In this document: positions 17,358-26,411 of the stretch, piece by piece
Layout of the letters: each line of letters opens with the position of its first letter
Position numbering within the stretch: position 1 is the first letter of the stretch
Source: an uncultured beta proteobacterium
GTDB taxonomy: Bacteria > Pseudomonadota > Gammaproteobacteria > Burkholderiales > Burkholderiaceae_C
DNA length: 40,140 nucleotides
Direction: 5' to 3'
Assembly: GCA_903845935.1 (NCBI GenBank)
Contig: CAIMZI010000111.1
Location: 1-40,140, forward strand
The notes under the pieces: model-generated
Seen by the model: only the letters and a program-made list of their open reading frames with translations
Told to the model about the DNA's origin: nothing
The model's database searches: none
Position numbers and translations under genes: made by a program

Positions 17358-18086
17358 CTACAGGTACAGGGCTGCCATGCGTCGCCAGTATTTTCCACTG
17401 TGGGCACGGCCGTCCCAGAGGTGAAGCTGGTTGCGCACTCCCTTGGCGCTCAGGATTTCGCTCAACTGCTGGTTGTTCTGTAAAAACGGATCCTCACGTC
17501 CTACCGCCATCACGATGTCCATGCGGCGCAGCTGCGCCAGGCGCCAGTCACAGGCCAGGTTGGGCAGAAAATGGCTGGGCATGTGGAAATAGACGTTGGC
17601 ATCGTAATAGCCGCCGAACAGATCTTGGAAGCTGTCGACATTCAAGCTCAGGTCGTAGCGCCCGGAAAATGCCACCAGTTTCTGGAAATGTTGCGGATGC
17701 CGGAAGGCCAAATTGGCGGCCTGAAATGCGCCCAGGCTGCAGCCATGGGCGATGGTGCAGGGGTGGGGATTTTTCTGCCGCATCAGCGGCATCACCTCAT
17801 TGAGCACGTATTCCTCGTAGTGGGCGTGGCGCCGGATGCGCTCGGCGGGGTGGCGCCAAAAGCAATAAAAGGTCTCGGACGCCACATTGTCCATGCACCA
17901 CAGCTGCAATTGGCCAGCATCGATCTTCTCGGCAAGGCCCTGGACGATGCGCAAATCTTCGTATTCATGAAAGCTGCCGTCGCGGGTCGGAAAAACAATC
18001 ACCTTGGCACCCGCATGGCCAAACACCAGTAACTCCATGTCGCGCTGCAGACGCTGGCTATACCAGCGGTGATACTCTCGATGCAT
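17358..18086 (-). CDS. Alpha/beta-hydrolase, esterase of the COG4947/esterase-D-like type
   Basis: A 242-residue cytoplasmic hydrolase without signal peptide. The nucleophile elbow is HGCSLGAF (Ser in G-C-S-L-G), with the acid probably in GREDPFL and the base His in WDGRAHSGKYW near the C-terminus. VFPTRDGSFHEYED and the aromatic segments resemble esterase-D-like proteins. It follows the acetylxylan-esterase-like gene by 22 bases and looks co-transcribed with it. The substrate is unknown. Confidence 0.85.
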   Translation of the reverse strand: MHREYHRWYSQRLQRDMELLVFGHAGAKVIVFPTRDGSFHEYEDLRIVQGLAEKIDAGQLQLWCMDNVASETFYCFWRHPAERIRRHAHYEEYVLNEVMPLMRQKNPHPCTIAHGCSLGAFQAANLAFRHPQHFQKLVAFSGRYDLSLNVDSFQDLFGGYYDANVYFHMPSHFLPNLACDWRLAQLRRMDIVMAVGREDPFLQNNQQLSEILSAKGVRNQLHLWDGRAHSGKYWRRMAALYL

Positions 18087-18108
18087 GGACGATTGCCTTC
18101 ATACGGTG

Positions 18109-19077
18109 TCAGGCTTGCATGAAAAAATGGACGACTTCCCTATGCATTTGACGCAATTCCTGCGCCTGGTCAGCGTACTCAAAGTGCCCGGCCTGCAACA
18201 CAAACAAGCGTTTCAGCGACTTATCTATGGCATTGAAAATCGCAAACTGTCCGGGTGGCGCCACCACCGGATCGAACAGCGCTGCAGCCACCAATACCGG
18301 TATACGCAGATGTCGCGCAGCCACGGCGGCATCGTAATAAGACAATGTGTCCATCACGTGAAAATCGTGGTGGCGCTGAAAGTCGCGCACCGACTCAGCG
18401 CTGCCGCTGCTGGGAAGCGTCAGGCGCAACGCCTGGTGACCGAATGTGGGCACATGCAGATGCAAACTCCCGACACGCGCATCCCATGGCACGGCAAGCG
18501 CGCCTATACCACCGCCGAAGCTGATGCCCGAATAGGCCACCCGGCCCGCCACTTCGGGAAATAGTTCAAGCAGAGCAGACACCGCCAGCCACAGGTCTTC
18601 CACGCAGCCACCGATGACATAGTGCTGCAGGTCCTGGATGCGATGCAGGACATGGTGCTGAGGGTCGGGCGAAACACCCGGCCTGGGGCTGCGACCGATA
18701 CCCCGAAAGCAGGGATAAAGCAGCACCGCATCCTCGATTTCCAACAGGTCCTCGGGCAACTCGCAGCCGCCGTAGCCATGTCCGAAGATGATGGCGCGGC
18801 GCACCGGCGCGTCCTTGGGCAGCAGCAGCCAGCCTCCAATGTCCACCGCGTCGGTCGATACAAAGCGCAGGTCATACACCACATGGTGCGGGCTTTGCAG
18901 AGCCGCCCGCGTGATGCGTGGCCGTGGCGACAGCGTCAACGCTGCGGCATGGCGCTGACGCCAGAACTCCGCAAAGCCGGGCGGTGGAAGTGGCGCATCG
19001 ATGGCCAGCAACTGCGCCAGGTCCATCTGGTAGGACGGATCGAAGGCGTAGTCGTGGGCAAATAGGCTTGGGCGCAT
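18109..19077 (-). CDS. Acetyl xylan esterase/cephalosporin-C deacetylase-like hydrolase
   Basis: A 322-residue alpha/beta-hydrolase of the AXE1 (CE7) type. Visible features: oxyanion region FGHGYGG, the nucleophile SGISFGGGIG, the acid in AALFDPVVAP and the base His in QAGHFEYADQ. There is no signal peptide, so it acts in the cytoplasm, perhaps on an imported acetylated compound. It lies 51 bases after the SBF-like transporter gene on the same strand and could be the distal part of the peptide-importer operon. Catalytic residues are assigned by motif only. Confidence 0.88.
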   Translation of the reverse strand: MRPSLFAHDYAFDPSYQMDLAQLLAIDAPLPPPGFAEFWRQRHAAALTLSPRPRITRAALQSPHHVVYDLRFVSTDAVDIGGWLLLPKDAPVRRAIIFGHGYGGCELPEDLLEIEDAVLLYPCFRGIGRSPRPGVSPDPQHHVLHRIQDLQHYVIGGCVEDLWLAVSALLELFPEVAGRVAYSGISFGGGIGALAVPWDARVGSLHLHVPTFGHQALRLTLPSSGSAESVRDFQRHHDFHVMDTLSYYDAAVAARHLRIPVLVAAALFDPVVAPPGQFAIFNAIDKSLKRLFVLQAGHFEYADQAQELRQMHREVVHFFMQA

Positions 19078-19128
19078 GCAAAGGGCTTGAAATCAACGTC
19101 CCACTTTAGCGCTTTTGTGCGACCGGCT

Positions 19129-20115
19129 TTATGGGGACGCCATCGCTGTACCGGGGTTTCTTGCCGCCCAGCGCTGCGCCAACACACCGCAGATGGCCAG
19201 TTGCAGCGGGTGGTAGACCATGATGGGTATCAGGATCAGGCCCAGCGCCGGATTGGCACCAAAGATCAGATGCGCCATGGGCACACCCGAGGCCAGCGTC
19301 TTTTTAGAGCCGCACAACACGGCCGCAATGCGGTCTTCCTCCGGCAGGCCCATCAGGCCTGAGGCCAGCTCGGTCAGCTTGAGCATGGTGAAGAACAAGA
19401 GCGTGGTGAAGAACAGGGTCTGCAGCACCACGGCAAAACCATAGTGCGTCCAGATGCCTTGCTGCACCGAGTCGCTGAACGAGGTGTAGACCAGCATCAG
19501 GATGGTGAGCCGGTCCACGATATGGATGCGCGCCTTGTGGCGCCCGGCCCACAGGCTGAGCAGCGGCCGCAGCGCCTGACCCGCCACCAGCGGCAGCAGC
19601 ACCCACAGCAGCAAATTGAGCACCACCGGCATCACGTCAAAAGCGGCGCCCTCTTGCCCCATGGCCCAGGCCATCCATAGCGGGGTCAGTACCACACCAA
19701 TCAGTGAGGACAAGGTGGCGTTGAATAAGGCCACAGGCACATTGCCGCGCGCCGCCACCGTCAGCGCCACCGAAGACGACACGGTAGACGGCAGTGCACA
19801 GAGGTAGAAGAAACCGAGCTGCAAATCGGGTGACATCCAGGTATCGCCGAGTTTAAGAAAACCCAGGCCCAGCAGCGGGAACAGCAAAAAGGTGCTGGTC
19901 TGCACCAGCAGGTGTACGCGCCAGCGCGAAATGCCCTGGCGCAGCGAGGCCATGGAAAGGCTCATGCCGTTGAGGAAGAACACCAACGCAATGCCGAGCT
20001 TGTTGAGCATTTCCGGATGCAGGAAGCCACCCTGTGCGCCGGGTTGCGGCCAGACAAAGGCCAGCGCCACCACCAGCACCATGCCCTTCATAAACCAATC
20101 GAATGTAAATTTCAT
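19129..20115 (-). CDS. SBF-like (bile acid:sodium symporter family) membrane transporter
   Basis: A 328-residue integral membrane protein with about nine to ten hydrophobic helices spread over its length. Motifs of the SBF-like/YfeH group are visible: FLNGMSLSMASLRQGI near the N-terminus, LCALPSTVSSSVALT in the middle, and CGSKKTLASGVPMA near the C-terminus. Known relatives move organic anions with sodium. The start lies 13 bases after the gamma-glutamyltransferase stop, so it may export or import a product of that enzyme; this is inference. Confidence 0.92.
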   Translation of the reverse strand: MKFTFDWFMKGMVLVVALAFVWPQPGAQGGFLHPEMLNKLGIALVFFLNGMSLSMASLRQGISRWRVHLLVQTSTFLLFPLLGLGFLKLGDTWMSPDLQLGFFYLCALPSTVSSSVALTVAARGNVPVALFNATLSSLIGVVLTPLWMAWAMGQEGAAFDVMPVVLNLLLWVLLPLVAGQALRPLLSLWAGRHKARIHIVDRLTILMLVYTSFSDSVQQGIWTHYGFAVVLQTLFFTTLLFFTMLKLTELASGLMGLPEEDRIAAVLCGSKKTLASGVPMAHLIFGANPALGLILIPIMVYHPLQLAICGVLAQRWAARNPGTAMASP

Positions 20116-20128
20116 GGTTTCTACTTAT

Positions 20129-21718
20129 TTACCAGGCGGCCACGCAACCGTCGCTGCGCGGGTCTTCGCCGCCCTCAATCCAGCCGTCCGGATGCAGCAC
20201 CAGCGCACCGGCGTGTCCCATGCGTTCGTCAAAGTCGGCCACCACTTCCACCGGATGACCCAGCTCGCGCAAGCCCTGAATGATTTCTTCGGAGAAGCGG
20301 CTCTCCAGTTTCAGGCTGGTGCTTTGCTCGGCCCAGGTGCGCCCCAACAGCCAGCGTGGTGCGGCGATGGCACTGCGAACATGGTGACCGCCCCACAGGT
20401 AGCGGGCGAACACGGCGGCCTGGGTTTGTGGTTGCCCCTCACCGCCCATGGTGCCGTAGACCAGCAGGCGGCCATCGTCCAGCTTCGCCATGGCGGGGTT
20501 GAGCGTGTGAAAGGGTTTGCGGCCAGGCTCCAGGCTGCGCAATTGGTTCGGTCGCAGGTCAAACGAGCAGCCTCGGTTCTGCCACCAGAAGCCGCTGTGC
20601 GGCAGCACCACGCCGCTGCCGAATTCAAAATAAATGCTTTGGATCATGCTGACCGCACGCCCCGCCGAATCCACCACGCCCATCCAGGTGGTGTCGCCGT
20701 CGCTGTTGGGCGCCGGCCAGGGGCTGGCCCGGTCCAAGGGCACCGCTGCGGCCATGGCATCCAGTCGACTAGCGGTCAGTAAGGCCTGGGCATCGGTAGG
20801 CATGTGGGCCGGGTCGGTGACAAAGCGGTCGCGTTGGATAAACGCTTGCTTGGTGGACTCCACCAGCGCGTGAATGCCCTGCACATTGTCCGGACTCCAG
20901 CCCGGCTGGCGGATGCGGTCATAGGTGCCTAGAATCATCAGCGAGGCCAAGCCCTGCGTCGGCGGCGCCATGTTGTAGAGCGTGGCACTGGAAATTTTGA
21001 GCTGCAGCGGCGGCTTGATGTGCGCCTGGTGCACGGCCAGATCCTGCGCGGTGACGGGGCTGCCCACGGCGGCCAGGTCACGCCCGATTTGCTGCGCCAG
21101 CTCACCTCGGTAAAAGTCGTCGGCACCGGCCCGTGCAATTTGCTCCAGCGTGGCGGCGAGTTCGGGGAAGGCGTGGCGCTGGCCATACACAGGCACCTGG
21201 CCGTCCTTTAAAAAGGTCTTGGCAAAGTTGGGCTGATTGACCAATTCGGCCAGCTTGTTGCGCGTATTTGCTTCCTGGCTGTGGGTGACGGCAAAGCCAT
21301 GGCGGGCGTAATGAATCGCGCTCTCCAGCAATCGCGCAAACGGCAGTTTGCCGCCCCACTGGGTGCGACTATGTTCGTAAGCCGCACCCCAACCCGACAC
21401 CGTGCCGGCCACGGTATTGGCCGCCAGTGGCCCGCGCCACGGAATGCTGTCCATGCCTTGGTACAGCTCACGGTTGACTGCCGAGCCGGTGGCACCGCAG
21501 GCATCGATCGACAACATAGCGGAACCGGGCTTGTGCATCAGCCAGAAACCATCGCCACCAATGCCGGTCATGTGCGGATAGACCACGGCCAGCGTAGAGG
21601 CCACAGCAATCGTCGCCTCTATCGCGTTGCCACCTTCGCGCAAGATGTCCAGGCCCGCTTGCGCAGCCAACGAATGCGGTGCTACGACGGCACCACGCAT
21701 ACCAAGAATGGGGTTCAT
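20129..21718 (-). CDS. ggt: Gamma-glutamyltransferase family hydrolase
   Basis: A 529-residue Ntn-hydrolase precursor that would self-cleave before Thr343 in GDTTWMGVVD to give large and small subunits. Other family signatures are GGNAIEATIAV, VYPHMTGIGGDGFWL near the N-terminus and TMGGEGQPQTQA in the small subunit. The usual TTH after the nucleophile is TTW here. There is no signal peptide, so unlike periplasmic E. coli Ggt it is cytoplasmic and would act on imported gamma-glutamyl peptides. It lies between the GntR gene and the SBF-like gene downstream of a peptide ABC importer, in line with glutathione or gamma-glutamyl compound salvage. Confidence 0.93.
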   Translation of the reverse strand: MNPILGMRGAVVAPHSLAAQAGLDILREGGNAIEATIAVASTLAVVYPHMTGIGGDGFWLMHKPGSAMLSIDACGATGSAVNRELYQGMDSIPWRGPLAANTVAGTVSGWGAAYEHSRTQWGGKLPFARLLESAIHYARHGFAVTHSQEANTRNKLAELVNQPNFAKTFLKDGQVPVYGQRHAFPELAATLEQIARAGADDFYRGELAQQIGRDLAAVGSPVTAQDLAVHQAHIKPPLQLKISSATLYNMAPPTQGLASLMILGTYDRIRQPGWSPDNVQGIHALVESTKQAFIQRDRFVTDPAHMPTDAQALLTASRLDAMAAAVPLDRASPWPAPNSDGDTTWMGVVDSAGRAVSMIQSIYFEFGSGVVLPHSGFWWQNRGCSFDLRPNQLRSLEPGRKPFHTLNPAMAKLDDGRLLVYGTMGGEGQPQTQAAVFARYLWGGHHVRSAIAAPRWLLGRTWAEQSTSLKLESRFSEEIIQGLRELGHPVEVVADFDERMGHAGALVLHPDGWIEGGEDPRSDGCVAAW

Positions 21719-21736
21719 GTGAATAAGTCTCCTGAG

Positions 21737-22441
21737 CTATTTTGACTGTATTGGGGAGGTTGCACTGGCCCAGGCCGGCGCAACCCTTGAGGTGGCCGTG
21801 CGGGCCGACTGCAGGTGGGAGCGCATCTGCCGATAGGCGGTCACCGCATCATGTGCGAGTATGGCCTCGACAATCACCGAATGTTCTTCAAACGACTCGC
21901 CCATGCGCTCAATATTGTGAAACTGGGTGCGCCTGAATGGCGACACCCGATGCCTCAAGCTGGTCGCCATGTCGATCAGCACCACGTTGTAGCTGCCGCG
22001 AAGGATGTGGCTGTGCAGGGCCAGGTTGGCGGCGTCGTAACGTTCAAAGTCGCTGGCCTGCATGGCAGCACGGCCCTCCTGGTGCAGCTCGCGCAACAAG
22101 CCACGGTCCTGCTCTGTCATGCGCAGCGCCGCGTGGCGCGCACAGGCCGCCTCTAGTTCGCCAATGGCTTCAAACATTTGGTCGAGCTGTTCAGTACTCA
22201 TGGCGGACACCACCGAGCCCCGATTCGGTCTGCAGTCCACCAGACCCATGATCGCCAATTGTTTAAGCGCTTCGCGTACCGGTGTGCGCGACACCTGGAA
22301 GCGCTCGGCCAACATCAGTTCGTCGAGCTTGCTGCCGGGCACAAAGTGACCGAGTGCGATCTCGTCGGCAATGCGCCGGCACACCGAATCTGCCAGGCTG
22401 CCGCGCAGCTTGGCGCCGAATTGCAAGTCCACTGTGTTCAT
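21737..22441 (-). CDS. GntR-family regulator, FadR/FCD subfamily
   Basis: A 234-residue transcription factor. The N-terminal winged helix-turn-helix is seen at about 15-75 (GSKLDELMLAERFQVSRTPV, then REALKQLAIMGLV), followed by an all-helical FCD effector domain with likely metal ligands in YDAANLALHSHI and, later, FEEHSVIVEAI. Its ATG overlaps the stop of the ABC ATPase gene (ATGA), so it is made as part of the importer operon and probably controls it. Its operator could be the repeated TTGCATGCAA-like sites at 28191-28241. Confidence 0.95.
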   Translation of the reverse strand: MNTVDLQFGAKLRGSLADSVCRRIADEIALGHFVPGSKLDELMLAERFQVSRTPVREALKQLAIMGLVDCRPNRGSVVSAMSTEQLDQMFEAIGELEAACARHAALRMTEQDRGLLRELHQEGRAAMQASDFERYDAANLALHSHILRGSYNVVLIDMATSLRHRVSPFRRTQFHNIERMGESFEEHSVIVEAILAHDAVTAYRQMRSHLQSARTATSRVAPAWASATSPIQSK

Positions 22442-23412
22442 GTGGGCTCTGAATGCGGTGGGAACCAGCAGGCCAGGCTGCGCCCGCCAAGCTGTTCCAC
22501 GGGCGGCGCCTCGGTGCGGCAGATATCGCTGGCACGGCTGCAGCGCGGCGCAAAGGCACAGCCCACCGGCGGGTTGGACATATCGGGCGGCGAGCCCGGT
22601 ACCGCCTGCAGCGGCTGGCCCTTGTTGGCCGCCCCCACCGACGAGGCCAGCAGCCCAGCCGTGTACGGATGCAGCGGTCGGTGCACGATGTCGGCCACCG
22701 CGCCCTGCTCGACAATGCGCCCGGCATACATGACGGCAATGCGGTCGGCCACTTCCACGGCGGCACCAATGTCGTGGGTGACGAAGATCACCGACATGTT
22801 CATTTCTTTTTGCAGTTCGCGCAGCAGCAGCAGGATCTGGATCTGCACGGTGGCGTCGAGCGCGGTGGTGGGCTCGTCGGCCAGCAACAGTTTGGGCTTG
22901 CAGCTGAGTGCCAGCGCAATCATTGCGCGCTGGCGCATGCCGCCCGAGAGCTCGTGTGGATAGGCATCAAAGCGGCGGCGCGCCTGCGGAATCTGCACCC
23001 GCTCCAGCATCGCCAGGGCCTGCTCTGCGGCGTCCTGCTGGCTGACGGCGGCATGGGCCTGAATGGCTTGCACAATTTGCTGGCCAATGGTGTAGACCGG
23101 ATCAAAAGCCAGTCCGGGCTCCTGAAACACCATGGATACGGTGCCGCCGCGGTACTGCTCCAGGGCGCGGCCCTTGAGCGACAAAACGTCTTGCCCGTCG
23201 ATGCGAATCTGGCCGCTGACCTTTGCGCGGCTCTCGGGATAAAGGCGTAACAGCGCGCGCAGCGTGGCGCTCTTGCCCGAGCCCGATTCGCCCAACAGAC
23301 CCAGCACCTCACCGTGCGCCAGCTCCAGGCTGATCTGGTTGACGGCGCTGACGGTGCGCTTGGCCGTAAAGCGCAGACCCATGTCTTTGATGGAAACCAG
23401 TGGCGTGCTCAT
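22438..23412 (-). CDS. Peptide ABC transporter ATP-binding protein, DppD/OppD type
   Basis: A 324-residue ATPase. Walker A GESGSGKSAT, Q-loop VFQEPGL, signature LSGGMRQRAMIA, Walker B LLLADEPTTALD and the H-switch VTHDIG are present, followed by the oligopeptide-importer C-terminal motif VGCAFAPRCSRA (probable Fe-S or metal site Cys). The ATG at 23412 overlaps the stop of the partner ATPase gene; an in-frame extension to 23499 exists but has no family similarity. It energises the importer at the cytoplasmic face of the membrane. Confidence 0.95.
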   Translation of the reverse strand: MSTPLVSIKDMGLRFTAKRTVSAVNQISLELAHGEVLGLLGESGSGKSATLRALLRLYPESRAKVSGQIRIDGQDVLSLKGRALEQYRGGTVSMVFQEPGLAFDPVYTIGQQIVQAIQAHAAVSQQDAAEQALAMLERVQIPQARRRFDAYPHELSGGMRQRAMIALALSCKPKLLLADEPTTALDATVQIQILLLLRELQKEMNMSVIFVTHDIGAAVEVADRIAVMYAGRIVEQGAVADIVHRPLHPYTAGLLASSVGAANKGQPLQAVPGSPPDMSNPPVGCAFAPRCSRASDICRTEAPPVEQLGGRSLACWFPPHSEPT

Positions 23413-24503
23413 GCGCTGACCTCGTGCAATGGAAGGCCCGCATAGGTCGCGCTGGACGCAGGGGCGCCATGGCCGGATTGCGGATCGTTGAGATGGCAAG
23501 CCACCTGGTGTGCCGCATCGGCGGCAACAGACAGCAAGCGCGGCGCCCGCGCCTTGCAGACCGCCTGCGCCTTCGGGCAGCGGTCATGGAAACGGCAACC
23601 CGCAGGCGGGTCAATCGGATTCGGTGGGTCACCGCTGATCGGTGAGGCCAGCGTGCGTTGGGCCGGGTCCATCGACGGCACGGCCGACAGCAGGGCTTGC
23701 GTATAGGGATGCACGGCGTGGCCGTAGATGCGCTCCACCGGGCCGATTTCCACAATTTGTCCCAGGTACATCACCATCACCTGGTCGCTGAGGTAATGCA
23801 CCACATGCAGGTCGTGCGAGATAAAGAGATAGGTCAGCTGCCGCTCGCTTTTTAGTTCCTGCAACAGATTAAGCACCTGGGCCTGCACCGATTTGTCGAG
23901 CGCGGCCACCGCCTCGTCCAGGATCAAGAGGCGCGGATCAAAGGCCAGTGCGCGTGCGATATTGACCCGTTGGCGCTGGCCACCCGAGAGCTCGTGCGGA
24001 TAGCGCGCACCGAACTGATCGGGCTCCATGCCCACGCGGGCCAGCAAGTCACGCGCCAGCTGGTTGGCCTCTTGTGCGCCCATGCCGTGCACTTGCGGGC
24101 CGAAGGCAATCGTCTGCGCCACGGTCAGGCGCGGATTGAGCGATGCAAATGAATCCTGAAACACCATCTGCAAATTGCGCCGGAAGTCTTTCAGCGCAAT
24201 GCCGCGAAACTCGTCGACACCATCGCCGTCGAACACCATGCTGCCGCTGTCGGGGGCCATCAGCTTGGCCACCAGCCGCGCCGTGGTCGATTTACCGCAA
24301 CCGGATTCGCCGACGATGCCCAGGGTTTGGCCTTTAGCCACGGAGAAGCTCACGCCGTCCACCGCGTGCACAAACTGAGGCTTGGCCGAAAAGCCGGTGC
24401 TGCGCACGGGGAAGTATTTTTTGAGCTCACGCACTTCCAGCAGTGCCTGCTTGGGGCCACCGCGATCCTGGTGGATATCGACCGTCAAGGGATGGGTGTT
24501 CAT
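23409..24503 (-). CDS. Peptide ABC transporter ATP-binding protein, DppF/OppF type
   Basis: A 364-residue ATPase. Walker A GESGCGKSTTAR, Q-loop VFQDSFASLNPR (the SLNPR of OppF-like members), signature LSGGQRQRVNIA, Walker B LLILDEAVAALD and switch His in FISHDLHVV can be read. The C-terminal Cys motif is PPAGCRFHDRCPKA. Walker B continues EAVAALD where most relatives have EPxSALD. The ATG at 24503 overlaps the stop of the permease gene (ATGA). It pairs with the following ATPase in one importer. Confidence 0.95.
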   Translation of the reverse strand: MNTHPLTVDIHQDRGGPKQALLEVRELKKYFPVRSTGFSAKPQFVHAVDGVSFSVAKGQTLGIVGESGCGKSTTARLVAKLMAPDSGSMVFDGDGVDEFRGIALKDFRRNLQMVFQDSFASLNPRLTVAQTIAFGPQVHGMGAQEANQLARDLLARVGMEPDQFGARYPHELSGGQRQRVNIARALAFDPRLLILDEAVAALDKSVQAQVLNLLQELKSERQLTYLFISHDLHVVHYLSDQVMVMYLGQIVEIGPVERIYGHAVHPYTQALLSAVPSMDPAQRTLASPISGDPPNPIDPPAGCRFHDRCPKAQAVCKARAPRLLSVAADAAHQVACHLNDPQSGHGAPASSATYAGLPLHEVSA

Positions 24504-25420
24504 GTTCGCAACTCCATGGCCGAACGCACGCTGTCGGCCAGCACATTGAAGGCAATCGAGGTGATAAAAATCATCGCTCCGGGCAGGGCCGCGATCCAAG
24601 GGTTGAGGTAAATGGCAGAGCGCAAGGTGTTGAGCATCAGCCCCCATTCGGGTTCGGGCGGCTTGACGCCCAGGCCCAGAAACGACAGGCCGGAGGCCAG
24701 GATCATGCTCACGCTCAACAGGCCCGAGGCATAGACAAAAATCGGGCCCAGCACATTGCCCAGCACATGCACGCGGATGATGGAAAAGGCGCTGGCTCCG
24801 CTCATGCGCGCCGCCTCCACATAGTCCAGTGCGCGCACCTGGGTGGTCACGCTTTCGGCCACCCGCACCACCTGGGGCACAAACACCAGCGTCAGCGCCA
24901 GCAGGCTGTTGCTTAAGCCCGGCCCAAGTGCCCCGGCAATGGCGACGGCCAGCAGCACCGAGGGAAAGGCATAAAAAATATCCAGCGTTCGCATGATCAG
25001 CATGTTGACCCTGCCGCCCACATAACCCGCAAACAGTCCGATGCTGGTACCAAAAACAAAGGCCGCAGCGACCGGCACCACGCCCATCAGCAGCGAGAGC
25101 CGACCGCCATACATCAGGCGTGTCAGCAGGTCACGCCCCAGCTCATCGGTGCCCAGCCAGTGGCCCGCGCTGCCCATGGGCAAGAGACGCTTAATCATGC
25201 TGGCCTTGTACGGATCGGCCGGTGCCAGCCAGGGCGCAAGCAAGGCGGCCATCACGAGTAGCAGCAGCACGGCAGCGGCGGCGATGGCGATCGGATCGCG
25301 CCGCAGTTGGGCCCACACCGTGCCCCAGTAACCCGGACTGACAATGGGCGTGGTGATCAGAGGCGCTGCGCCAGGCAGCGCTGGTGCTGCCGATACCGGC
25401 ATGGAAAGTGCAATTTTCAT
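24500..25420 (-). CDS. Peptide ABC transporter permease, DppC type
   Basis: A 306-residue inner-membrane permease with six predicted helices. The first is near residues 45-65 (IAAAAVLLLLVMAALLAPWL), followed by the N-terminal loop signature HWLGTDELGRDLLTRLMYG that marks DppC/OppC proteins. The EAA loop (DYVEAARMSGASAFSIIRVH) is the contact with the ATPases. The ATG at 25420 is chosen; the ribosome-binding site is weak. Eleven bases separate it from the DppB-type gene. Confidence 0.95.
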   Translation of the reverse strand: MKIALSMPVSAAPALPGAAPLITTPIVSPGYWGTVWAQLRRDPIAIAAAAVLLLLVMAALLAPWLAPADPYKASMIKRLLPMGSAGHWLGTDELGRDLLTRLMYGGRLSLLMGVVPVAAAFVFGTSIGLFAGYVGGRVNMLIMRTLDIFYAFPSVLLAVAIAGALGPGLSNSLLALTLVFVPQVVRVAESVTTQVRALDYVEAARMSGASAFSIIRVHVLGNVLGPIFVYASGLLSVSMILASGLSFLGLGVKPPEPEWGLMLNTLRSAIYLNPWIAALPGAMIFITSIAFNVLADSVRSAMELRT

Positions 25421-25431
25421 AAAGCGGGGGT

Positions 25432-26385
25432 TTAAGCGCGGACCATGCGGGGATCGATCAGTGGTTGCAAAATGTCCACCACCAGATTGAGGGCCACAAA
25501 AAACATGCACAGGATCAAAATCGTTCCCTGCAGCAGCGGCAGATCGCGTTGAAAAATGGCGGTGTTGAGCAAGAAGCCGGTGCCAGGCCAGGAGAAAACC
25601 GTCTCCACCAAAATCGAGCCGCCCATCAAATAGCCGACCTGCAGGCCAGCCACGGCCAGCACCGTGGGCGCCACGTTTTTGGCGATATGGCGAAACACCG
25701 CGCCCTCGCCCAGACCGCGTGCCCGCAAGGCCACCACAAATTCCTTGTTCAGCATCTCAGCCACCAGGGCGCGCACGGTGCGGGTGATGATGCCCATGGG
25801 AATCACCGACATCGTGGCCGCCGGCAGCACCAGGTACTGCAGGTGCTGCCAATCCCAAGCCCAAGCAGCAGAGCCGTCGGAGCCGGCACCCATGGCCGGC
25901 AGCCAGCCCAGCGTGATGGAAAACACAATCGTCAGCACCAGGCCCAGCCAGTAGTGCGGAATGCTCACGCCCACCACCGACAGCACGGTGGCCAAGCGGT
26001 CTATGGCCGAGCCGCTCTTGTAACCGGCCAAGGCTCCCAGCACGCAACCCACCAGCACGCCGACCAAAGAGGCCACGCCCGCCAGCATCAGGGTGTTACT
26101 CACTGCGCCCAATACCTCGCCGGCCACGGCGCGGCCCGACGCAATCGAGGTCCCCAGGTCGCCCTGGACTGCCCGCCACAGCCACAGGCCGTATTGCACC
26201 GGCAGGGGACGGTCCAGACCATAGGCGGCCTTGAGTGCCTCGATCACATCGGCCGGAGCATCGGCGGGGGCGATGGCGTTCAGCGCATCGCCCGGTGCCA
26301 GGTGCACCAGCATAAAGGCCACCAAGGTGACGCCGAGCGCAATCGGCACGGCATAGAGCAGGCGCTTCAAAATGTAGAAGATCAT
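25432..26385 (-). CDS. Peptide ABC transporter permease, DppB type
   Basis: A 317-residue inner-membrane permease. The N-terminus MIFYILKRLLYAVPIALGVT, the HLAPGDAL motif and the C-terminal block SILVETVFSWPGTGFLLNTA are characteristic of DppB/OppB. The EAA loop reads VALRARGLGEGAVFRHIAKN. It follows the binding-protein gene by 26 bases and forms the translocation pore with the DppC-type protein. Confidence 0.95.
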   Translation of the reverse strand: MIFYILKRLLYAVPIALGVTLVAFMLVHLAPGDALNAIAPADAPADVIEALKAAYGLDRPLPVQYGLWLWRAVQGDLGTSIASGRAVAGEVLGAVSNTLMLAGVASLVGVLVGCVLGALAGYKSGSAIDRLATVLSVVGVSIPHYWLGLVLTIVFSITLGWLPAMGAGSDGSAAWAWDWQHLQYLVLPAATMSVIPMGIITRTVRALVAEMLNKEFVVALRARGLGEGAVFRHIAKNVAPTVLAVAGLQVGYLMGGSILVETVFSWPGTGFLLNTAIFQRDLPLLQGTILILCMFFVALNLVVDILQPLIDPRMVRA

Positions 26386-26411
26386 GGCTTGTCTTTATGC
26401 CGTGCGCTGCA